Shown here: positions 59,800 to 64,000 of the stretch, piece by piece
Position numbering within the stretch: the first letter of the stretch is position 1
Layout: each line of letters opens with the position of its first letter
Assembly (NCBI RefSeq): GCF_013744875.1
Contig: NZ_CP059399.1
Location: 4,278,001 to 4,342,000, forward strand
Origin: Nocardia huaxiensis
Lineage (GTDB): Bacteria; Actinomycetota; Actinomycetes; Mycobacteriales; Mycobacteriaceae
Direction of reading: 5' to 3'
Length of the DNA: 64,000 bases
The notes under the pieces: generated by a model
Database searches by the model: none
Seen by the model: only the letters and a program-made list of their open reading frames with translations
Told to the model about the DNA's origin: nothing
Made by a program: the position numbers and the translations under genes

Positions 59800-61471
59800 A
59801 CTTGCCGATATCGGGGAGGCGGGCGCCGTTGGGCACGGTCCAGCAGGCGCCGAGGAAGTCGTAGCCGTCGCGGATCAGGGCGGCATGTGGTGGCCAGCGT
59901 GGTTGTGTCCACCGTGGGTCGTTGTGCAGGGAGTCCAGGCCCGCGCGCATGCCGCCGGTGAGTTCGTACTGGAGGTCGCGGCGTAGTTCGGTGGTGCTCG
60001 CGTCTATCGGGCGGGTGCGCAGGATGTCGATGAGAGTGTGTGCGGCGGAACGGATTCGGTGCTCCGACCAGGAGAAGGTGCGGCGGTGGGCGTGGGTGAG
60101 GACGAAGTGCAGCGCGAGCACCGCGACGATGACGCCCACCGCGGTCTCGATCAGGCGGTCGCTCATGACGGTGGCCAGGAGCTCGCCGGACGTGCTCGCG
60201 CCACCTGCCAGCAATGCGATGGGCGTGATGAAAACGGCTGCGACGGCGTAGTTTCCGGCGACGAAGAGCTCGATCCCGAAGAGCAGCACGGCGAATACCG
60301 CGACGAGTGCGTAGCCGGTCAGCGACAACTGCATGAGGATCGCGAAGACCCCCAGTCCCACAGCGGTTCCCGCCAACCGCTGGATCGCGCGCACCTGCCC
60401 GCGAATCCGGTCCGGCCCGGCCTGCAGCACGATGAGCGCGGCAAGCAACGCCCAGTGCGGCCGCGTCGACCCGAGCACTCCGCCGACGAGTGCCGCCGCC
60501 GCACAGGCGATCCCAACCCGCACCGCAGTGATCACCGCATGCGAATCCAGCGACAACGGCCGCCGCAATCGATACCAGACAGTCGGCCGAGCCAACGGAA
60601 TCCGTTCCCCCGCAGCCAGTTCCGCCGGATCCCGCTGCGCCGCCACCGACAGGGTGTGATGCGCCGCCAGCAATTCGTCCACCAGCCGCATACGCGGCGT
60701 GTGCCCGGGATCGCCACCTGATCGGGTGCGTGGCGCTGCCGGGGCGATCGGACCCGAATCGTAAACGGCCGCCCAGGCATTCGCGATAGCCTCACCTGCG
60801 GTGTGCCGGGCCATGGTGTCGGCTCGGCCTTGCTGTTGAGCTTGCGCGTAGGCGTCCACCGCTCGCACCGCCGTCTCGACTGCTATCCGTTCCGGTCGGC
60901 CGGGATCGGAAAGCACGCCCGCCATCGATGCCAGCAGCGAGCCACCTACTCCGAGCAGTGTGGCCACCAGAATCGCCGCGCCCGATACTCCGCCCGCTAC
61001 CGCGCCGGCCGCGCCCGCGCACACCAGCACGAAGAACAGCGCCCCCGGCGGCCCCAGCCGCGTCGCGTCGATCACGTATACGGCGGCCATCGCCAGGAGG
61101 ATCAGCACTGCGAACTCGATGCCACGGGCGAAGAATCCGGACCCCAGCATGTCGCCCAGCAACACTCCGATGGCTGCCGAAGCCAGCAGTGCGGCACCTG
61201 CGGTGAGCACCACCGCCCAGCGCACCCGGTACGGCCGCCCCTCCCCGTAGAGCACCGCGAACGCCCCGAACGATGCGAACAGCGCGGTCCCGGAATGGCC
61301 CGTGACCAGCAGTGCCACCGCGGGAATCAGGAATGCGGCGACCGACCGCACCCCGGCGTCCCACCGCGCGCCGATCGGTCCCATTCCGAACAGCAGGGTC
61401 CGCACCCGCGCGATCTGTGGAACCTCTTCGCGGTGCTCACCACCCGATGAACTCTCGATTCGCTCCGACAC
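59771..61471 (-). CDS. FUSC-family membrane transporter
   Basis: The 566-residue protein has two sets of about six membrane segments (about residues 45-180 and 340-470) and a C-terminal cytoplasmic tail. This matches the FUSC (fusaric acid resistance/aromatic acid exporter) family. The second set carries GGVLGSTRPHWALLAALIVLQAGPDRIRGQVRAIQRLAGTAVG, typical of the family core. It probably exports aromatic acids or drugs. Its last codons lie in the terminator hairpin. Confidence 0.85.
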   Translation of the reverse strand: MSERIESSSGGEHREEVPQIARVRTLLFGMGPIGARWDAGVRSVAAFLIPAVALLVTGHSGTALFASFGAFAVLYGEGRPYRVRWAVVLTAGAALLASAAIGVLLGDMLGSGFFARGIEFAVLILLAMAAVYVIDATRLGPPGALFFVLVCAGAAGAVAGGVSGAAILVATLLGVGGSLLASMAGVLSDPGRPERIAVETAVRAVDAYAQAQQQGRADTMARHTAGEAIANAWAAVYDSGPIAPAAPRTRSGGDPGHTPRMRLVDELLAAHHTLSVAAQRDPAELAAGERIPLARPTVWYRLRRPLSLDSHAVITAVRVGIACAAAALVGGVLGSTRPHWALLAALIVLQAGPDRIRGQVRAIQRLAGTAVGLGVFAILMQLSLTGYALVAVFAVLLFGIELFVAGNYAVAAVFITPIALLAGGASTSGELLATVMSDRLIETAVGVIVAVLALHFVLTHAHRRTFSWSEHRIRSAAHTLIDILRTRPIDASTTELRRDLQYELTGGMRAGLDSLHNDPRWTQPRWPPHAALIRDGYDFLGACWTVPNGARLPDIGKWDRLFRAPE

Positions 61472-61526
61472 AGTTACCTGATCTTGCCACCGGCGGCCGT
61501 GCGCCTTCGGCCGGGCGCTGGGCGGT

Positions 61527-62459
61527 TCACCGGTTCTCGATCGGGAAGCGGGTGGCCACGAGCTCGGCGGCCACCAGCGCCCACACCGCGATCGCGACGA
61601 TCAGTAGATACTTCCCGGCGGTGTGCAGCGCCGGAATATCGGTCACGGCGCCGGTGGACATGGCGGCCACGGCCGTCATCCCCAGCGGGAATACGGTGGC
61701 CCAGCGGCGCACGTTGTACCCGGGCCGGAAGCGCACGATCTCCGCGATCACCAGCACCGCGTAGCAGAGCAGATTGACGGCGACGAGCGCCAGGGTGACC
61801 ACCCGCAGCACGGTGTGCGGGACACCCGTCCACTCCTGCGACGCAACGAGTTTCGACCCGGCGAGCGCCGAAATCGCCAGGGCGCCGGTGAAAACCCACT
61901 GATCTCCTTCACCCCGCCAGATCTGCGCAGGATCGAACCGGACAAGCGCCGCCAGATACAGCGCGAGCCCGAGCACGAAGAACAGCAGCGCCACCACTGC
62001 CGGCCAGTCGGCCTCGGCTTCGAGAGCCAGCGTGGCCGTCAACACCGAGATGCCCTGCGTGGCAACACAAACCAGAAAGGCCGCCCCGGGCATGTGCCGA
62101 TGCCAGTGCCGGATCACCAGCGTGAGCAGCACTGGCCAGACGAGCACCGCCACCACCAGCAGCCCCACCGCCACGGCATGCCATCCGAGCAGCGCGAACC
62201 GTGTACCGAGCACCGTGGTCGCGGCGACAGCGGTGAGCGCCGGCGGAGTATCGGCTTCCGACTCCCACCGCGAGCGATCCCACAGCAGCCCGTAGGCGAA
62301 GTCCGCCGCGAGCACGATCCAGATGACGACCGCCAACACCAGCGCAATCCGCGACAGCCCTTCGTTGCCGGTGAGATGCAGGCCGACGGAGATAATCCCG
62401 GTCGCCATGACATATGCGCCCACCGCAGGCGAGAGACCCCGCCACCACCGCTGCACCAT
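61527..62459 (-). CDS. TDT-family (tellurite/dicarboxylate) transporter
   Basis: The 310-residue protein has about nine or ten membrane segments and starts SPAVGAYVMATGIISVGLHL, as in the tellurite-resistance/dicarboxylate transporter family. Members act as proton-coupled dicarboxylate, sulfite or anion transporters. ATG 62459 is chosen; a longer frame reaches 62633 without support. It lies 55 nt downstream-strand of the FUSC gene start and may be co-transcribed with it. Confidence 0.8.
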   Translation of the reverse strand: MVQRWWRGLSPAVGAYVMATGIISVGLHLTGNEGLSRIALVLAVVIWIVLAADFAYGLLWDRSRWESEADTPPALTAVAATTVLGTRFALLGWHAVAVGLLVVAVLVWPVLLTLVIRHWHRHMPGAAFLVCVATQGISVLTATLALEAEADWPAVVALLFFVLGLALYLAALVRFDPAQIWRGEGDQWVFTGALAISALAGSKLVASQEWTGVPHTVLRVVTLALVAVNLLCYAVLVIAEIVRFRPGYNVRRWATVFPLGMTAVAAMSTGAVTDIPALHTAGKYLLIVAIAVWALVAAELVATRFPIENR

Positions 62460-62728
62460 GCAGTCATCACATCGCGCCCTCCCATACGCGTCAAGCAACT
62501 CGCTGGCAACTATGATGGTGTGTGAATGGGGCGGCTGTGGATATGTGCCCGCCGTGCATCCCGGACTCGAACGAGCCGAGCGTCCGATAGCGGGCCGGAA
62601 AAGCCGTGCCGCGCGAGTCATGCACTGCGGCAACCGTTTTCACCTCGCGGTCGGCCACTCGCCAGGCGTGATCCACGGAGTCGCGCCCTACCGCGGCCCC
62701 AGCCGATGCGTGACGATCAACCTGCCGC

Positions 62729-63346
62729 TCAGAAGTCGATGCCGTGTTGCAGGGAAGCGACTGTGCTGTCGAGGGTTTCGTAGAGAGCTTTCAAGGAGCG
62801 GTCCGCGCTGAGGATCCATTGGTCCAGGCCCACGCCGAGGGCGGCGAAGCAGGCCGCCGCCGCCAGTTGGGGTCGCAGGTCGTCGATGGGGAGGCCGGCG
62901 CGGTGGGCGAAGCGCTGGGCCAGCACGTGCTGGCGGGTGACGGCGCCGGTGAAGTTCTCTTGGCGGAGTTCAGGATTGGTGACCAGCAGGTGGCGGGCGC
63001 GGCGGGCGGTGTCGGCTTGGGTGCGGCGCGTTTCGGGGTCGGTTTCGTCGAGGACGAAGTCGCGCAGGGCGGCTCGCAGGGCGGTGAGGGCGGATTCGCC
63101 GGGTGGGCGGCGGTCGAGGGCGGCCAGGAGGTAGGCGATCAGGTCTTCCTCGTGGCTGAAGATGACGGCGGCCTTGGAGGGGAAGTGGCGGTGGAAGGTG
63201 CGGCGGGAGACGTGGGCGGCGTCGGCGATCTGCTGGACGGTGGTGTGGTCATAGCCCTGCCGTTCGAACAGCCGCAGTGCGGTGTCGATGAGTTGGCGGC
63301 GGACCCGGGCCTTCTCCCGTACGCGTAGCCCCACATCCTGGGTCAT
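62729..63346 (-). CDS. TetR-family transcriptional regulator
   Basis: The 205-residue protein has a TetR helix-turn-helix (about residues 20-62: LIDTALRLFERQGYDHTTVQQIADAAHVSRRTFHRHFPSKAAV) and a helical C-terminal domain with RRARHLLVTNPEL and AAAACFAALGVGLDQWI. ATG 63346 is chosen; a longer frame reaches 63367. It is divergent from a secreted hydrolase gene, and palindromes AAAGTG-A-CACTTT and TGTCACA-G-TGTGACA lie between. Confidence 0.85.
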   Translation of the reverse strand: MTQDVGLRVREKARVRRQLIDTALRLFERQGYDHTTVQQIADAAHVSRRTFHRHFPSKAAVIFSHEEDLIAYLLAALDRRPPGESALTALRAALRDFVLDETDPETRRTQADTARRARHLLVTNPELRQENFTGAVTRQHVLAQRFAHRAGLPIDDLRPQLAAAACFAALGVGLDQWILSADRSLKALYETLDSTVASLQHGIDF

Positions 63347-63455
63347 GCCCCACCCTCCGTCGTCCATGTCACCCGGCGTCGTTCGAGTCGGGCTGCGCCC
63401 AATTTTTACAAGGCGCGGAATCCCTATGAGACCGAGTCACCCAATTTGGTGTCTC

Positions 63456-63549
63456 AAAGTGACACTTTTCAGGTTAGTCTGGCTGAACTGTCACAGTGTG
63501 ACACCAACGCTGTGAGGTCGACACCGTGACATCAAAACCGTGACATCAA
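63456..63549. promoter_or_regulatory. TetR operator sites and repeats before the hydrolase
   Basis: Two palindromes are present: AAAGTGACACTTT (63456-63468) and TGTCACAGTGTGACA (63489-63503). A direct repeat CCGTGACATCAA follows at 63524 and 63538. They lie between the divergent starts at 63346 and 63566. Confidence 0.6.
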
Positions 63550-63565
63550 GAGCTTGTGAGGACGC

Positions 63566-64000
63566 ATGACCCGCCGCAGCCGTTCGAAGAAGAGCAGTCG
63601 TTCGACGAGGAATACCGTGATCACCCTGGTCGCGACCGCCCTGCTGGCCGGTGGCCCGCTGGCGGGTTCCGCCCTCGCGGATCCGACCGGCGGCGCGGCA
63701 CCCGGCACGGTGGTGTCGAACGAGGCTCTGCCCGAGCAGCTGTGGGTGACCGGCACCGCCTCGGCCCGCCGCCTGACCTACTGGACCCAGGATTCCGACG
63801 GCCGTCCCGCGCTGTCCACGGGGGCGATCTTCATCCCGGCCGGAACGCCTCCGCCGGGCGGCTGGCCGGTCGTCTCCTGGGAGCACGGCACGGTCGGCGT
63901 CGGCGACGACTGCGCACCCTCCACGGCTGGCCGCTCCCAGCGCGACATGGACTATCTCGCCACCTGGCTGCGGCAGGGCTACGCGATCGTTGCCACCGAC
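63566..64000 (+). CDS. Secreted LIP-type hydrolase, N-terminal part (truncated by window)
   Basis: The 145 visible residues have a signal peptide (VITLVATALLAGGPLAGSALA, about residues 18-39, ending ALADP) and the start of an alpha/beta hydrolase fold of the secretory lipase (LIP) type: LTYWTQDSDGRPALSTGAIFIP, then WPVVSWEHGTVGVGDDCAPS. The active-site Ser lies beyond the window. It is divergent from a TetR gene. The gene at 54907 is a related lipase. ATG 63566 has GAGGA upstream. Confidence 0.75.
   Translation, partial: MTRRSRSKKSSRSTRNTVITLVATALLAGGPLAGSALADPTGGAAPGTVVSNEALPEQLWVTGTASARRLTYWTQDSDGRPALSTGAIFIPAGTPPPGGWPVVSWEHGTVGVGDDCAPSTAGRSQRDMDYLATWLRQGYAIVATD

Noticed and set aside
62560..62590. 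tRNA-like TTCGAGTCC stretch on the reverse strand
   Set aside because: The flanking bases do not form a T-stem or acceptor stem, so no tRNA can be drawn.

Overview
The window is very GC-rich actinobacterial chromosome. The gene families point to Nocardia or a close relative in the Mycobacteriales: F420-type LLM oxidoreductases, Rv1733c-like and Rv2629-like proteins, DUF397/XRE pairs, MpaB oxygenases, a KstR-type operator and a SigF partner-switching locus. I see no rRNA, tRNA, CRISPR array, transposase or phage gene. The window ends inside a gene on both sides.

Region by region. (1) 0.1-8 kb: a two-domain HxlR regulator and a five-gene operon (carotenoid/stilbene-type cleavage oxygenase, LLM oxidoreductase, two unusual thiolases, acyl-CoA synthetase). 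A near-identical operator lies before the regulator and before the operon, which suggests a regulated catabolic pathway whose substrate is unknown. (2) 8-16 kb: SDR with an XRE regulator, ilvD divergent from a TetR gene across a perfect 36-bp palindrome, a sirtuin, a nucleotide-binding SDR, a PLP deaminase-like enzyme and a secreted Gmad2-type protein. (3) 16-27.5 kb: hydroxyacyl-CoA-type SDR, FAD oxidoreductase, TetR/P450 pair with operator, a TY-Chap-like protein, a 5-alpha-reductase-like membrane enzyme behind a KstR-type site, a PAS-GGDEF cyclase, a methyltransferase, an M50 peptidase, an Rv1733c-like protein and a 2-hydroxyacid dehydrogenase. (4) 27.5-41 kb: small stress-type membrane proteins, an ATP-dependent DNA ligase, an amino acid permease, an HpnE-like oxidase, a TetR gene interrupted in frame by a dispersed repeat, two MpaB oxygenases, LysE, SDR/HxlR, polysaccharide deacetylase and GntR. 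(5) 41-43.6 kb: a compact module of DUF397, XRE-DUF5753 and two small proteins that share a conserved promoter/operator block. (6) 43.7-54.7 kb: a stress island with lipoproteins, metallophosphoesterase, nucleotidyltransferase-BON fusion, FAD-Rieske oxidoreductase, DUF6328, CsbD, STAS, PAS-ANTAR, anti-sigma factor, SigF and an Rv2629/Balon-like protein. Several of these genes are preceded by GNNT-N15-GGGTAY promoters, the consensus expected for SigF/SigB-type sigma factors. (7) 54.9-64 kb: two secreted LIP-type hydrolases, an acyl-CoA carboxylase beta subunit, an AarF/UbiB kinase, a FUSC transporter, a TDT transporter and a TetR regulator.

The three strongest candidates for something new are the 41-43.6 kb module with duplicated operators, the in-frame insertion of a three-hairpin repeat into a TetR gene, and the oxygenase/LLM/CoA operon under its HxlR operator. 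The SigF-type promoter set ties the 44-55 kb genes into one probable regulon. All statements come from reading the sequence; no database search was possible.
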